Assembly (NCBI GenBank): GCA_903865435.1
Contig: CAIPJS010000058.1
Span: 1-55,551 of the forward strand
Reading direction: 5' to 3'
From: an uncultured Bacteroidota bacterium
Lineage (GTDB): Bacteria; Bacteroidota; Bacteroidia; Chitinophagales; Chitinophagaceae
DNA: 55,551 nt
Shown here piece after piece: positions 8,843 through 16,849 of this stretch (within the stretch, counting starts at the first letter, position 1; every line of letters starts with the position of its first letter). Position numbers and translations under genes: made by a program. The notes beneath the pieces were generated by a model, which did no database searches, had not been told where the DNA came from, and saw nothing but the letters and a program-made list of their open reading frames with translations.

Positions 8843-9373
8843 TTTTTATTTCTCCAAATTGTTTTTTACAGAAAAGGTATTCACACCACAATTCTAAGAC
8901 TTCTTCACTTGATAATTCCGATACTTTAAGCCCATATTGGTAACGCAAAAGAGCTCGTGCTTTCACGAGCTCTTCCGAGTTTTCATCAATATGGTACTTT
9001 ATTAATTTTTTTTTAACTCTGGAAGCTGTATGTCAAGCATTAGACCTACATTTCTTTTCATTCCAAGTTTTATACCAGCTTTAGATTCTATTTCTGGAGA
9101 ACTCCATTTCCTAAGAAAACATCCTTCCCATAACATCTGACCAGCTTCAAACATATTACCTCTTGATAAAACGTCCATAGCCCTTGCAGCTGTTATTTCA
9201 TGAGGCTGCTTAAAATAAGCAACGTACAATTCGCCAGTTTTTTTATCCTTAGCGTATTCAAAAGTTACCTCGCCACATTTTTCTTCAATTGCAATTTCCT
9301 TGCATTTTTCAGAAAATTCAAGTTCCTTTTGTTTAATAAAATCTTCTGTAGTTTCTTTTTGTGCGTTTTTCAT
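8835..9373 (-). CDS. Tail assembly chaperone, -1 frameshift product (G-T type)
   Basis: Programmed frameshift product, about 179 aa. The zero frame (9373 to 9008) is read through the A9 run at 9014-9006 (codons tta aaa aaa aat taa). A -1 slip on the two Lys codons gives aaa tta ata aag and opens a second frame to the stop at 8837-8835, adding about 57 residues that include ENSEELVKARALLRY and LELWCEYLF. That frame has no start codon of its own in a useful place, ends 8 bases inside the tape measure gene and lies exactly where the T domain is expected. Long and short forms help load tube subunits on the tape measure. Confidence 0.8.
8949..8974 (-). other. Hairpin downstream of the frameshift site
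   Basis: A perfect 11-bp stem (AAGAGCTCGTG / CACGAGCTCTT) with a 4-base loop, lying inside the T-domain coding frame about 31 bases beyond the slippery A run in the direction of translation. It is not followed by a U run, so it is not a terminator. It may stimulate the -1 slip, though the distance is longer than the usual 5-9 bases. Confidence 0.55.
9002..9373 (-). CDS. Tail assembly chaperone, short form (G type)
   Basis: 123 aa. The product from normal termination at 9004-9002. Starts MKNAQKETTEDF; contains a Lys/Glu-rich N-terminus, a central beta segment (KKTGELYVAYFKQPHE), an Ala-rich helix with AARAMDVLSRGNMFEAGQ, and ends ...LPELKKN right at the slippery run. It lies 8 bases after the tail tube gene and before the tape measure, the fixed position of lambda gpG-like chaperones. 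Recognised by context and by the frameshift signal rather than by residue motifs. Confidence 0.75.
   Translation of the reverse strand: MKNAQKETTEDFIKQKELEFSEKCKEIAIEEKCGEVTFEYAKDKKTGELYVAYFKQPHEITAARAMDVLSRGNMFEAGQMLWEGCFLRKWSSPEIESKAGIKLGMKRNVGLMLDIQLPELKKN
9006..9014 (-). other. Slippery A9 run for -1 frameshifting
   Basis: Nine A residues on the minus strand, in zero-frame phase tta aaa aaa aat taa. A AAA AAA allows both Lys tRNAs to re-pair after a -1 slip. The zero-frame stop follows one codon later; the -1 frame stays open for 57 codons, while the +1 frame closes within about 10 codons. Confidence 0.75.
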
Positions 9374-9381
9374 TTTTAAAT

Positions 9382-9810
9382 TTATTTATGGTCAAGACCA
9401 GCCCAAGAAAAATTAATCTTACACATTATTGCAGTGTCTCCTTGCTTTGTAGAAAATGGGTCATTTAAGAATTTCATATTCTTAATAGTATCTGTAGTAA
9501 AATTTACTCCATCTCCCGAAAGCATTACTACTGTAGGGAAACGAGGTATATTTAAAATACTACCTCCTGGAGCAGATGCTGCTATAGCCCTAAGCTCTTC
9601 TGTATAGACTGTTATTGAACCATCTGGATACTCGTAGTTCCCATCTGCTTCAGAAACTGGCTCATTTCCAGCTCCATAATGAACTTTAGAAACACGCTTT
9701 CTTTCGTATGAAATATCGGTAACTCCAATAAGTATAGAAGAACCAAAAGGCATTATTGTAACGTTGCCCCAACTGTAACTTTTACCATTAGCTAAAAGAT
9801 AATCTGCCAT
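9382..9810 (-). CDS. Tail tube protein
   Basis: 142 aa. The segment VSKVHYGAGNEPVSEADG near residues 40-58 is typical of contractile-tail tube proteins in Bacteroidota phages and prophages. The rest is beta-rich and ends KINFSWAGLDHK. It sits directly between the sheath gene and the chaperone pair, as tube genes do. Forms the inner tube through which DNA passes. Confidence 0.75.
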   Translation of the reverse strand: MADYLLANGKSYSWGNVTIMPFGSSILIGVTDISYERKRVSKVHYGAGNEPVSEADGNYEYPDGSITVYTEELRAIAASAPGGSILNIPRFPTVVMLSGDGVNFTTDTIKNMKFLNDPFSTKQGDTAIMCKINFSWAGLDHK

Positions 9811-9823
9811 TTTTTAATTTTTT

Positions 9824-11413
9824 TTATTGATATGATAAATTAACAGTAATATTTCTTGCTATACCATTTTCTTCAATAGAGCAATTAATAACAAGATTGT
9901 TTGTTTGTTTAACTTTTTGAGTTGGGTCAATTGTTAATACTGGATTTCCAGAAATTAACGGAAGATTCCCATAACCAGTAATCATACCAGCTGTTATTGC
10001 ACTTTGGCCTTGAGTTATAAAACTTTGAATAGTAAAATCTGTAAGAGTACCATTTGCGTTGAATATTAACTCAGACTCAAGTTGTGGGACAAGTGTTGAA
10101 TATAATATTCTTGAAACCTTATCTGCAACTCTGTTATCATTAACATAAGCATAACTACTTGTATTTACTATGCAGCATTTATTTGAAGTCCAATATGTAC
10201 CTGCAACTGTATCCCCAAATGTACGGAAAAATACGTAATTGTAATTATCGAGTTGAGTTCTTAATCCAACCGATACTTGTGAAAGTAATTTACCATTACC
10301 AAATGCAGGTAAGTTATTTTCAACTCCATCAATTGCAAGATTAAAATCAGAAATAGGTTGAGCGTCAGATGAAGAAACTCTTGATGAAGATATTGTACCT
10401 AATTTATCTCCAATGTTTCCTACAGTCTGACCAGAAACAATATACAACAAATTACCAGCTTGATTACCATCTTGAGATAATATAGTTTCTACTTTATTTG
10501 CTGTATTTAAGTTTTGGTCAGGATATGTGGATAAATCAGTTACTGCTGCAAAATTAGGAGAATAAAATACAGATACTGGTGCAGTTTTATCAATCAACAA
10601 TGCTGCATTTTGAACAGATAAAATAGTAGCTGCTATATTTGCTGCTGCTCCCCTTGTTACATCTGTGTCATAAATACCAATCTGACGTAATTTTGAACCA
10701 GCAGCTGCTTGTAATGTTACTAACTCGTTAAAAGAAGTAGAAGATGCTGTTATACTAACCCATAAGTTACCTGTAGGGTTTTGTACGAAATACCTGTTAA
10801 TGTGGTAATACCAGATTGCATACTGGGAAGCTGTTCCAGATATTACATTTTGGGTTATAGTCCCAAGTACAAAACCTGTACCTGAATTTAAATTATAAGA
10901 ATAAATTGTACCAGTATTAAGAGAAACTCCGCATGATTTAGGTGCAGTTATAGTTAATGTTGCCGTTGTAAATGATGCAGAAAAACCATGAATGTAAGTA
11001 CCTGCATTTATAACAGCAGCTAATGCAGCTCCCTGAAGTGCTATTGTTGTATCTCCAGCTCCTACGGTATATGTTCCAAGTGAAATTGATTTTGTTCCAG
11101 CTGGGTATGTAGAAGAAATAGATACAGGTATTGTAGCTACTGGATTCAAAGTATCTCCAGTATTACCCTTAGTAGATATTACAAGAGTTGATGTTGATGC
11201 TGTATTTTCCGAAAAAGGAATAATACCAGCACTTGTAGCATCTGCAATTGAAAACATTTGTTGGTAAACTATTGATGGAGTTCCAGTGTACGGAGCCCAC
11301 TTACCTGTTACAGATGGAGCTGTGCCATAAAGACAAAGACCAGTATAAAAGTCAAATCCAGCAGGTACTCTTCCAGATATTCCTTTTGTTTTATTTATAA
11401 TTACAGCTCCCAT
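9824..11413 (-). CDS. Tail sheath protein (DUF2586-like)
   Basis: 529 aa. The opening, GVIINKTKGISGRVP-like followed by GLCLYGTAPS, and the C-terminal part (NLVINCSIEENGIARNITVN) match sheath proteins of the DUF2586 type found in Bacteroidota contractile phages. Highly beta-rich with many Thr, Ser, Ala and Gly. Adjacent to the tube gene. Presence of sheath plus tube defines the phage as contractile. Confidence 0.75.
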   Translation of the reverse strand: MGAVIINKTKGISGRVPAGFDFYTGLCLYGTAPSVTGKWAPYTGTPSIVYQQMFSIADATSAGIIPFSENTASTSTLVISTKGNTGDTLNPVATIPVSISSTYPAGTKSISLGTYTVGAGDTTIALQGAALAAVINAGTYIHGFSASFTTATLTITAPKSCGVSLNTGTIYSYNLNSGTGFVLGTITQNVISGTASQYAIWYYHINRYFVQNPTGNLWVSITASSTSFNELVTLQAAAGSKLRQIGIYDTDVTRGAAANIAATILSVQNAALLIDKTAPVSVFYSPNFAAVTDLSTYPDQNLNTANKVETILSQDGNQAGNLLYIVSGQTVGNIGDKLGTISSSRVSSSDAQPISDFNLAIDGVENNLPAFGNGKLLSQVSVGLRTQLDNYNYVFFRTFGDTVAGTYWTSNKCCIVNTSSYAYVNDNRVADKVSRILYSTLVPQLESELIFNANGTLTDFTIQSFITQGQSAITAGMITGYGNLPLISGNPVLTIDPTQKVKQTNNLVINCSIEENGIARNITVNLSYQ

Positions 11414-11417
11414 ATTG

Positions 11418-11861
11418 TTAGATTAAATCGTTTAAATCTTCTTCTTTGCCTGCAAGTATAGCTGCCGCTATTCTTTTATCTTCATCCGAAGCACTTCTAA
11501 GGTCATCAATAAACTTAGAATTTTCATTAGGAACATCTACTGCAAGTATTTCTTCAACAGTCATAATATTAACTATTTTAGATGGGTTTTTTTTACCCTT
11601 TGTAGAATGTTCGCAAAACTCAATTGTTTCAGTAAGTTTGTCTACATTCCAATCTCCAGCAATAACACGCTTTTTAAATGAATCTGTATATCCTACTGTT
11701 ACTTTTTTACCTTTAAGTTTTTCATCAGGATATACTTCATGTACGTTAAAATACCACCTGCCTGGTTCTTCAGAAAAGTAGACTTTATCTACGTGAGCGT
11801 GAATTTCATTCTGAAGTTCTTCTTGCAATTGACGCTTTTCTTTGTTTGAAAGATTGTTCAT
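11418..11861 (-). CDS. Conserved-looking protein between capsid and sheath genes
   Basis: 147 aa, acidic, no signal peptide or membrane segment. Contains an N-terminal charged helix (SNKEKRQLQEELQNEIHAHV), a beta-rich middle (KGKKVTVGYTDSFKKR) and an acidic C-terminal helix ending EEDLNDLI. No family recognised. Only 4 bases from the sheath start; its own leader carries a hairpin of the conserved family at 11882-11914. Perhaps a tail or head accessory protein. Confidence 0.65.
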   Translation of the reverse strand: MNNLSNKEKRQLQEELQNEIHAHVDKVYFSEEPGRWYFNVHEVYPDEKLKGKKVTVGYTDSFKKRVIAGDWNVDKLTETIEFCEHSTKGKKNPSKIVNIMTVEEILAVDVPNENSKFIDDLRSASDEDKRIAAAILAGKEEDLNDLI

Positions 11862-11881
11862 TTTGTTATGTATTTTCAGGT

Positions 11882-11914
11882 AAAATCCCCGTTCCTTTAG
11901 AGATACGGGGTTTT
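11882..11914 (-). promoter_or_regulatory. Leader hairpin (A-UCY...GGA family), copy 1
   Basis: Minus-strand RNA: CCCCGU / ACGGGG stem (11910-11905 / 11892-11887) enclosing AUCUCUAAAGGA, then AUUUUACCUGA and, after a short A-rich stretch, the ATG at 11861. Shares inner loop and downstream ACCUGA with the copies at 12456, 13544 and 50000. Confidence 0.6.
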
Positions 11915-11938
11915 ATTATCTTTATTTAAATAATTATT

Positions 11939-12430
11939 TTATTGCAAAGACCTGCTATCTTCTATCCAAAGTGCGCCATTAAAATGAAATCTTAAAATAG
12001 CTGCTTTACCAGAAGTTGGAGATATTTTTGTACCTGTAGATGACATTCCCCATGCTGTAACTCCTGCAAAATAATTCCAAGTTCCTATAAACTTAACCCA
12101 ATGATTTGAACCTGAAGTATTTTCAATATCAACTACAATTTCATCCCATAACCAAGATGAATTTAAAGAAGAAATTGAAAGTACGCATGAATCGGTTAGT
12201 GTTAATTGATAGTGATTACTGTAAACACCAGTAACTTTGCTATTGCTTCCTGGATTTATTAAAACAGTATCAGGTGTTGCTCCAGCTGTATCTGCAATTT
12301 TAACTGAACCAAGATTCAATCTTGAATATGTGTTATCCTGATTTCCAGCAGTGCCAAATCTCGGAGTTGTGTGCTGCGCTTCTACTGAAATAGAAGTAAA
12401 AAGAAGCATTGCTAAAATTAATTTTTTCAT
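11939..12430 (-). CDS. Exported small protein in the capsid operon
   Basis: 163 aa from the ATG at 12430. A longer frame upstream is possible, but it would be translated through the leader hairpin, so this start is chosen. Residues 1-19 are a Sec signal peptide (MKKLILAMLLFTSISVEAQ). The mature part is beta-rich and resembles the C-terminal domain of fibre or fibritin-like proteins: TDSCVLSISSLNSS, an ENTSGSNHWVKF segment and ILRFHFNGALWIEDS at the end. It sits between the major capsid gene and the sheath gene, a very unusual place for an exported protein. Possible exported surface or decoration protein; function unknown. Confidence 0.7.
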   Translation of the reverse strand: MKKLILAMLLFTSISVEAQHTTPRFGTAGNQDNTYSRLNLGSVKIADTAGATPDTVLINPGSNSKVTGVYSNHYQLTLTDSCVLSISSLNSSWLWDEIVVDIENTSGSNHWVKFIGTWNYFAGVTAWGMSSTGTKISPTSGKAAILRFHFNGALWIEDSRSLQ

Positions 12431-12455
12431 ATTTTTAAGTTTTCTCAGCTCGAAA

Positions 12456-12479
12456 CCTCGTTCCTTTTGGGATACGAGG
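12456..12479 (-). promoter_or_regulatory. Leader hairpin (A-UCY...GGA family), copy 2
   Basis: Minus-strand RNA: CCUCGU / ACGAGG stem enclosing AUCCCAAAAGGA, followed by a CGAGCUGAGAAAA tail and the ATG at 12430. Stem sequence differs from the other copies while the inner part is kept. Confidence 0.6.
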
Positions 12480-12504
12480 CTCGATTTTGAAAATACGCAC
12501 ATTT

Positions 12505-13521
12505 TTAGTTAACAACTGGCAGTATAAAACTATTTTTTGTAAGGTTTGTAAACATAAAGATTTCTTGACCCCAACCATACTGTACTGCATACTTCCATTT
12601 ACCGAGGATATAAAATTCTTCAGAACCTGGAGTTACACGAGCCATTTCCAACTGCCAATCTTGCTCGCTATTCATACCTAACCAAAGGTTACTATTCTTT
12701 GTAGGTGTTGCGTGACAAAATACAATTGTGTTTTCTGACATACCAGCAGCTGTTTCAACGCTAAAGCCCCTCCATGCAGATATAGTTGGCGAGTCAAGTG
12801 AATTACCTTTGTAAGTTGTCCCAGTAGTAAGGCTTCGTCCATAAATGTCACCTGTCGCAATAGACATAATGAATTTAAGATTCTTGAATCTGTCTTTTTT
12901 GCTCATCATTCCCTTGCGCTTAATGGAGCATTGCGTAAGAATATCGTCAAGTATTGTCTGTACGTTAGCTGTAGTAATGGCAGCAGGGCTTACAGTAGAA
13001 AGGTTAATGAGTGAGTCGTTAACAAATAGATTAATAAATCCATCAAAAAACTGTATCTGGAAAAGTGGATTTGTTTCATCCAAACCAGCTTGCTGATATT
13101 GCCTTGAACCCTGCCAAATACCAGTTTCGATACTTTCTGCTGCACGTCCAAGAACAAGCTGCATCATGTAGCTTTCAACTGTATCTGGCACTTCTCTTGC
13201 AAGAATAGTTTCAGACATCATTTCAACTACAAAGTTTGTTTCCAAATCACGAGGATTAAACTTTTTGTAAACCTGTAAGTCCTGAGGTATAATCTGCCTA
13301 CCGTCAATAGTAAAGCCATTTGTACCAGTATCTGTTGGGTTTGCCTGACGTGGAGTTAAAACGTTATTAATGTCTATCCTGTCAATTGTGTGAATTTTCT
13401 TAATATCCCCTTTTGGATAAATAAGACCCTTTTCAACAGTATCCATACCAAACAATTCCAGCATAATCATCTCTGGAGCGTATGTACCCGAATAAGACGT
13501 GTCTTGAACGTTAAATGCCAT
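12505..13521 (-). CDS. Major capsid protein
   Basis: 338 aa. Features of an HK97-fold capsid protein: N-terminal arm, a charged early segment (PKGDIKKIHTIDRIDINN), a long central helix region (TVESYMMQLVLGRAAESIETG) and a beta-rich C-terminus ending KWKYAVQYGWGQEIFMFTNL. It lies right after the protease/scaffold fusion in the transcription order, as is standard. No long N-terminal scaffold domain of its own, in keeping with the scaffold being on the protease gene. Family call from general pattern and context. Confidence 0.8.
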   Translation of the reverse strand: MAFNVQDTSYSGTYAPEMIMLELFGMDTVEKGLIYPKGDIKKIHTIDRIDINNVLTPRQANPTDTGTNGFTIDGRQIIPQDLQVYKKFNPRDLETNFVVEMMSETILAREVPDTVESYMMQLVLGRAAESIETGIWQGSRQYQQAGLDETNPLFQIQFFDGFINLFVNDSLINLSTVSPAAITTANVQTILDDILTQCSIKRKGMMSKKDRFKNLKFIMSIATGDIYGRSLTTGTTYKGNSLDSPTISAWRGFSVETAAGMSENTIVFCHATPTKNSNLWLGMNSEQDWQLEMARVTPGSEEFYILGKWKYAVQYGWGQEIFMFTNLTKNSFILPVVN

Positions 13522-13543
13522 AATTTTAAATTTTTCTCAGGTC

Positions 13544-13575
13544 AAAATCCCGTTCCTTTTGAGATACGGGATTTT
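13544..13575 (-). promoter_or_regulatory. Leader hairpin (A-UCY...GGA family), copy 3
   Basis: Minus-strand RNA: a perfect 10-bp stem AAAAUCCCGU / ACGGGAUUUU enclosing AUCUCAAAAGGA, followed by GACCUGAGAAAAA and the capsid ATG at 13521. It stands between the protease/scaffold and the capsid gene and may set the high relative capsid output, by processing, stability or partial termination. Confidence 0.65.
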
Positions 13576-13597
13576 TTAAAAAGCTTTAAAAGATAAA

Positions 13598-14917
13598 TTA
13601 TTTTGTTAAAGCAAGTCTCCTTGCTTCTTCTTTTTCTTTTTGAGTAAGTGCGTAGTTTGATGCACTTTCTTTTTTGTAGCGATTAAAAACAGATTTTTCG
13701 TTTTCCCTGTTTATTGCAGTTCCGCCTGTTTTACTAAATGGAGTAGGAGCTTTAAAACTTGCGTTCATTTGCTCAAGGTCAAACTTGGTATCTTCGTAAT
13801 TAACTACAGCTCTTTTTGTATAGTTTGCTGCGGCTTCGTCTGATTTTATTTTACCAGTTTCGCGATATTCTTTAATAAGGTTTTCAGCCCTTTCAAGTTT
13901 GAACTTGTTTTCTGCTGCAAGTTTTTCTTCAGCAATAGTCTTTAGTTCTTCTTTAGACTTTTTATTTTCAGCGTCCATTTCTTCCATCTTTGCAAACATT
14001 TTATTGTACGCATCAGTAGCCTCATTTTTTGCATTTTCCGCTTCCTTGAGTTTAGCTGCAATTTCTTCTTTTGAATCATTTGAAGCTTTAAGTTTAGAAC
14101 GAAGTTCTATAACTTCTGAATTTACAGCAGTAAGTTTTTCCATATTCATAGCTTGTTCATTTTCAATGAAAGCTATTTTAGCCAGAACAGAAGCTTCATC
14201 AGAATCAGATGCAAGTTTAAGACGATTTAAAACTTTTTCAAAAGCCATAGTATTTGTTTTTTTGTATTTATTTTCAATAAATTTATTAAATGCAACCTGC
14301 GTTTGTTTAAACATATTTTTTGCAGAATCTTCTGATATTTTAATTGAAGATGGAATAATTTCATCTATCAACCCTTCATCATACATTTGCTGCGCTGTAA
14401 AATATGTTTTAACTTCTAACAAATTTTTTATATCCTCTGTTGTTTTTTTTGGCTTGCCATTTCTTCCGCTTCTTTCGGAAAGAACTATGCAAACTGAATT
14501 TAAAACCATATCAAGAAACTCTGATTTTTCTTCTGGATTATTTGGATTGTAAGGGAAATGACCCATCCAACTTCCATAGTCAACCATTTTTACTTTTTTA
14601 GCTGCTAATGGAATCCAACCACCAGTGCTATAAGCAAATCCATTAATAATTGATTCAGTTTCAGATTGAGCTGCTAATATACAATTAAATATTTCGTAAC
14701 TCTGAAAAACATCTCCACCCATACAGTTAGTATAGATGGTTATTAAATCTGGATTACTTCTATCGGTTTCAAAAAACTCTTTACTAAAATCAGTACCCAT
14801 TATTCCGTACCCGTCACCTTCAATAAGTTCGCCATCTTCTATAACATCCTTGTCAAATCCGATATGTTTATTTATCTGGAAAATAGGATTTTTGCTATAT
14901 GCGTCAATTACGTACAT
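13598..14917 (-). CDS. ClpP/S14-type prohead protease fused to scaffold
   Basis: 439 aa from the ATG at 14917; a longer frame exists but would start upstream of the promoter box at 14925. Residues 1-200 are a ClpP-like serine protease: candidate catalytic Ser97 in FAYSTGG and His120 in SWMGHFPY, with YFTAQQMYDEGLIDEI typical of the end of the S14 domain. Residues about 220-380 are a long charged coiled coil, the scaffold part. Such fusions guide procapsid assembly and then cleave the scaffold. First gene of the capsid unit and directly upstream of the capsid gene. Confidence 0.8.
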   Translation of the reverse strand: MYVIDAYSKNPIFQINKHIGFDKDVIEDGELIEGDGYGIMGTDFSKEFFETDRSNPDLITIYTNCMGGDVFQSYEIFNCILAAQSETESIINGFAYSTGGWIPLAAKKVKMVDYGSWMGHFPYNPNNPEEKSEFLDMVLNSVCIVLSERSGRNGKPKKTTEDIKNLLEVKTYFTAQQMYDEGLIDEIIPSSIKISEDSAKNMFKQTQVAFNKFIENKYKKTNTMAFEKVLNRLKLASDSDEASVLAKIAFIENEQAMNMEKLTAVNSEVIELRSKLKASNDSKEEIAAKLKEAENAKNEATDAYNKMFAKMEEMDAENKKSKEELKTIAEEKLAAENKFKLERAENLIKEYRETGKIKSDEAAANYTKRAVVNYEDTKFDLEQMNASFKAPTPFSKTGGTAINRENEKSVFNRYKKESASNYALTQKEKEEARRLALTK

Positions 14918-14924
14918 TATTACA

Positions 14925-14955
14925 CAAATATAGGTAGTATGCGGGGATATAACAA
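14925..14955 (-). promoter_or_regulatory. Promoter of the capsid/tail unit
   Basis: Minus strand: TTG (14955-14953), 20 bases, TATATTTG (14932-14925). Lies right after the terminator at 14961-14990. The ATG of the protease gene is 8 bases beyond the box, so the leader would be only about 2-3 bases long. Confidence 0.65.
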
Positions 14956-14960
14956 GAAAA

Positions 14961-14990
14961 TAGTGGCACACAATTAGTTGTGTGCCACTA
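14961..14990 (-). terminator. Intrinsic terminator of the baseplate/portal unit
   Basis: A perfect 13-bp stem (TAGTGGCACACAA and its complement) with a 4-base loop. On the minus strand it is followed by TTTTCTTGTT. It ends the unit whose last gene is the RHH protein (stop at 15016), and the capsid promoter starts right behind it. Confidence 0.75.
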
Positions 14991-15015
14991 TTAAAATAAA
15001 AAATAATTTATCTTA

Positions 15016-15201
15016 CTAAAAAGTTATTTTTAAGAAATCAATTCCATCTGCAAGAGTTTTCTTAATTAAAAAAATACCAAATTTACTTTCCGTAAATCCT
15101 TGATTTTTTTTCTGAATTAATTTTAATTCTTTTTGAAAAGATACGTATAGTTCCTCTGGTAAGTAAACGCATATTCTTCTTCCTTGTGTTTTGTTTGCCA
15201 T
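15016..15201 (-). CDS. Ribbon-helix-helix type small regulator
   Basis: 61 aa. The pattern GRRICVYLPEELYVSFQKEL (beta strand then helix) followed by GFTESKFGIFLIKKTL fits an Arc/CopG-like RHH domain, a dimeric DNA-binding fold. It is the last gene before the terminator at 14961-14990 and just upstream of the capsid promoter, so it may control that promoter or another late one. Only 3 bases from the gene before it. Confidence 0.6.
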   Translation of the reverse strand: MANKTQGRRICVYLPEELYVSFQKELKLIQKKNQGFTESKFGIFLIKKTLADGIDFLKITF

Positions 15202-15204
15202 TTT

Positions 15205-15969
15205 TTAGTTCCCGTATTCGTCTAAGTTTATCCAATAATTAGTACCATCAAATCCAAGATACTTTATTCTCCAATTAAATGTTGTTTTCCCAACAGATGT
15301 AACTAATCCAGTAAGAGTGGTATACTGAAAACTTGCTCCAGTTATACCATATGACGATACTGTTGATAATGTAGTTTGAATTATAACCTCAACTCCAGGT
15401 ACAGCATTTGTAAAATCTAATGAAAAAGAAGAAGCACCACTTGATGCTACGGAATATATAAGTGTTTTATTTTGTGTAAAGTTTATTGTTTTACCGTTAA
15501 GTGTATCTGAGATATAGCTAAACCCATAAATATCTGTAATATAATTTTTAAATAATGGATTTCCTGAAGCCGCTGCTAAATACTGAATTGTTCTTACATT
15601 ATGAACATTAATAGGAGTTCCACCTCCTTTCATTTGAACTGGGTCGTATTTAGTACCACTTATATATGGAGATATTAAAACTCCAAATGTTAAATCAGCT
15701 ACAGTATTAATTGTTTGAGATGGAGAATAATAAATTTCACCATTCCAAAAAATCCATCCAGCAGATACATTATGAACTCCAGTACTATAAGTATCTACAA
15801 CACCAGATAGCCTATATAACTTAGTGCTATCGTAAGAAGAACCTATAATCGCTAACATTGTAGCATTAAATCCTTCAAAAAACGCATCCTGAATAAACTC
15901 CCAAGTACCAGATTTTACAGTAAATCCAACACTCGCAGATGTATTATCGGTTACTTTTACTCTTTTCAT
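15205..15969 (-). CDS. Tail fibre-like protein
   Basis: 254 aa, soluble, very rich in Ser, Thr, Gly, Tyr and Asn, with no signal peptide. The C-terminus (WRIKYLGFDGTNYWINLDEYGN) has the look of a receptor-binding or fibre tip domain. It follows a baseplate-type gene by 2 bases. Proposed short fibre or fibre-attachment protein on the baseplate; identity not certain. Confidence 0.55.
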   Translation of the reverse strand: MKRVKVTDNTSASVGFTVKSGTWEFIQDAFFEGFNATMLAIIGSSYDSTKLYRLSGVVDTYSTGVHNVSAGWIFWNGEIYYSPSQTINTVADLTFGVLISPYISGTKYDPVQMKGGGTPINVHNVRTIQYLAAASGNPLFKNYITDIYGFSYISDTLNGKTINFTQNKTLIYSVASSGASSFSLDFTNAVPGVEVIIQTTLSTVSSYGITGASFQYTTLTGLVTSVGKTTFNWRIKYLGFDGTNYWINLDEYGN

Positions 15970-15971
15970 AA

Positions 15972-16673
15972 TTAATAAGTTTGTATTGTATATAAAAGTC
16001 CAGGAGGTACGTATTGGTTAATAAAATTTCTTATTATAGTTTCATCACCTATTGATGAATAAACAGATAATGGTATAAATACTTTAAAAAAATAAGTAGA
16101 TGCACCACTTAATATTTCAACATCGAAGCTTCCAGTATCAGAAGTTAAATCACTTGAATATGAAGTACCATTTTCTGTATCAAATGAAACAAAAGATAAT
16201 ACTGGTGGAGTAAAGTCTTGTATATAAATATCTGAATTAGTTGGATTTAAAGGAGAATCTGGAGTTCTGTAACCTATAAAACCATTATCTAATAATTGCT
16301 TTATAAAAAACTTATTTAAAGCAAATTCAAGTACAAGTTTTTTACAAGAATATGTTGCTGATTCGTAAACTCCAATCGGTGAATCTAAAATCAACTCCCA
16401 TGAATCTGGAGAGGAAGATGGAGTATTTCCAACATTCCCATTAATAAGAGATTTATAAACTTTGTAATCTATTATCGCCTCTTGCTCAAACGAATACACA
16501 GTAGAAACATTCCAGTAAGTAGAAGTAGTGCCATTGCAAAATTCAGTAAATATTTTATACTTTCTCTTTATTTGAGAATATAACCCTCTAATCCAAGCTA
16601 TAAAATAATTATCTCTGTGGTTTGGTGGTGTAACAATTAAAGAAAAATAATCAAAATCTATATTTACTAACAT
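15972..16673 (-). CDS. Baseplate-region protein with CBM5/12-like segment
   Basis: 233 aa. Residues 53-100 contain a chitin-binding CBM5/12-like pattern: YWNVSTVYSFEQEAI, YKVYKSL, NVGNTPSSSPDSWELI. Position after the gpJ-like gene recalls the gpI-like baseplate proteins. May contact surface glycans or link baseplate and fibre. Overlaps the previous small gene by 7 bases. Confidence 0.5.
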   Translation of the reverse strand: MLVNIDFDYFSLIVTPPNHRDNYFIAWIRGLYSQIKRKYKIFTEFCNGTTSTYWNVSTVYSFEQEAIIDYKVYKSLINGNVGNTPSSSPDSWELILDSPIGVYESATYSCKKLVLEFALNKFFIKQLLDNGFIGYRTPDSPLNPTNSDIYIQDFTPPVLSFVSFDTENGTSYSSDLTSDTGSFDVEILSGASTYFFKVFIPLSVYSSIGDETIIRNFINQYVPPGLLYTIQTY

Positions 16674-16849
16674 ACTTTTATTTTCTTATCTTTCCACTTT
16701 AAATGTTTTAAATCCCATATTTGATATGGGGAAATAGGCGAGTATTCTTTGTTTAAAAATTCAATAAGTTTTTCAGCAAATTCTTTATTTATTTTTATTA
16801 AAAATTTACTTTCCGAATATATTTTATTCATTTCTTCTTCTACTGACAT
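16667..16849 (-). CDS. Small charged protein, unknown
   Basis: 60 aa, Lys/Glu-rich, with a short N-terminal helix region (EEEMNKIYSESKF). Overlaps the stop of the gpJ-like gene by one base and the next gene by 7, so it is part of the operon. No motif recognised. Confidence 0.5.
   Translation of the reverse strand: MSVEEEMNKIYSESKFLIKINKEFAEKLIEFLNKEYSPISPYQIWDLKHLKWKDKKIKVC

Noticed and set aside
13544..13575. Plain intrinsic terminator between scaffold and capsid genes
   Set aside because: The U run is only four bases, no promoter lies between it and the capsid ATG, and the inner loop is conserved with seven other copies. A leader element is the better reading, though partial termination is not excluded.
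13899..14552. 217-codon open frame opposite the protease/scaffold gene
   Set aside because: Shadow of the Lys/Glu-rich scaffold coding sequence: it reads as Ser/Phe/Ala-rich, as expected from the complementary strand of charged coiled-coil codons.
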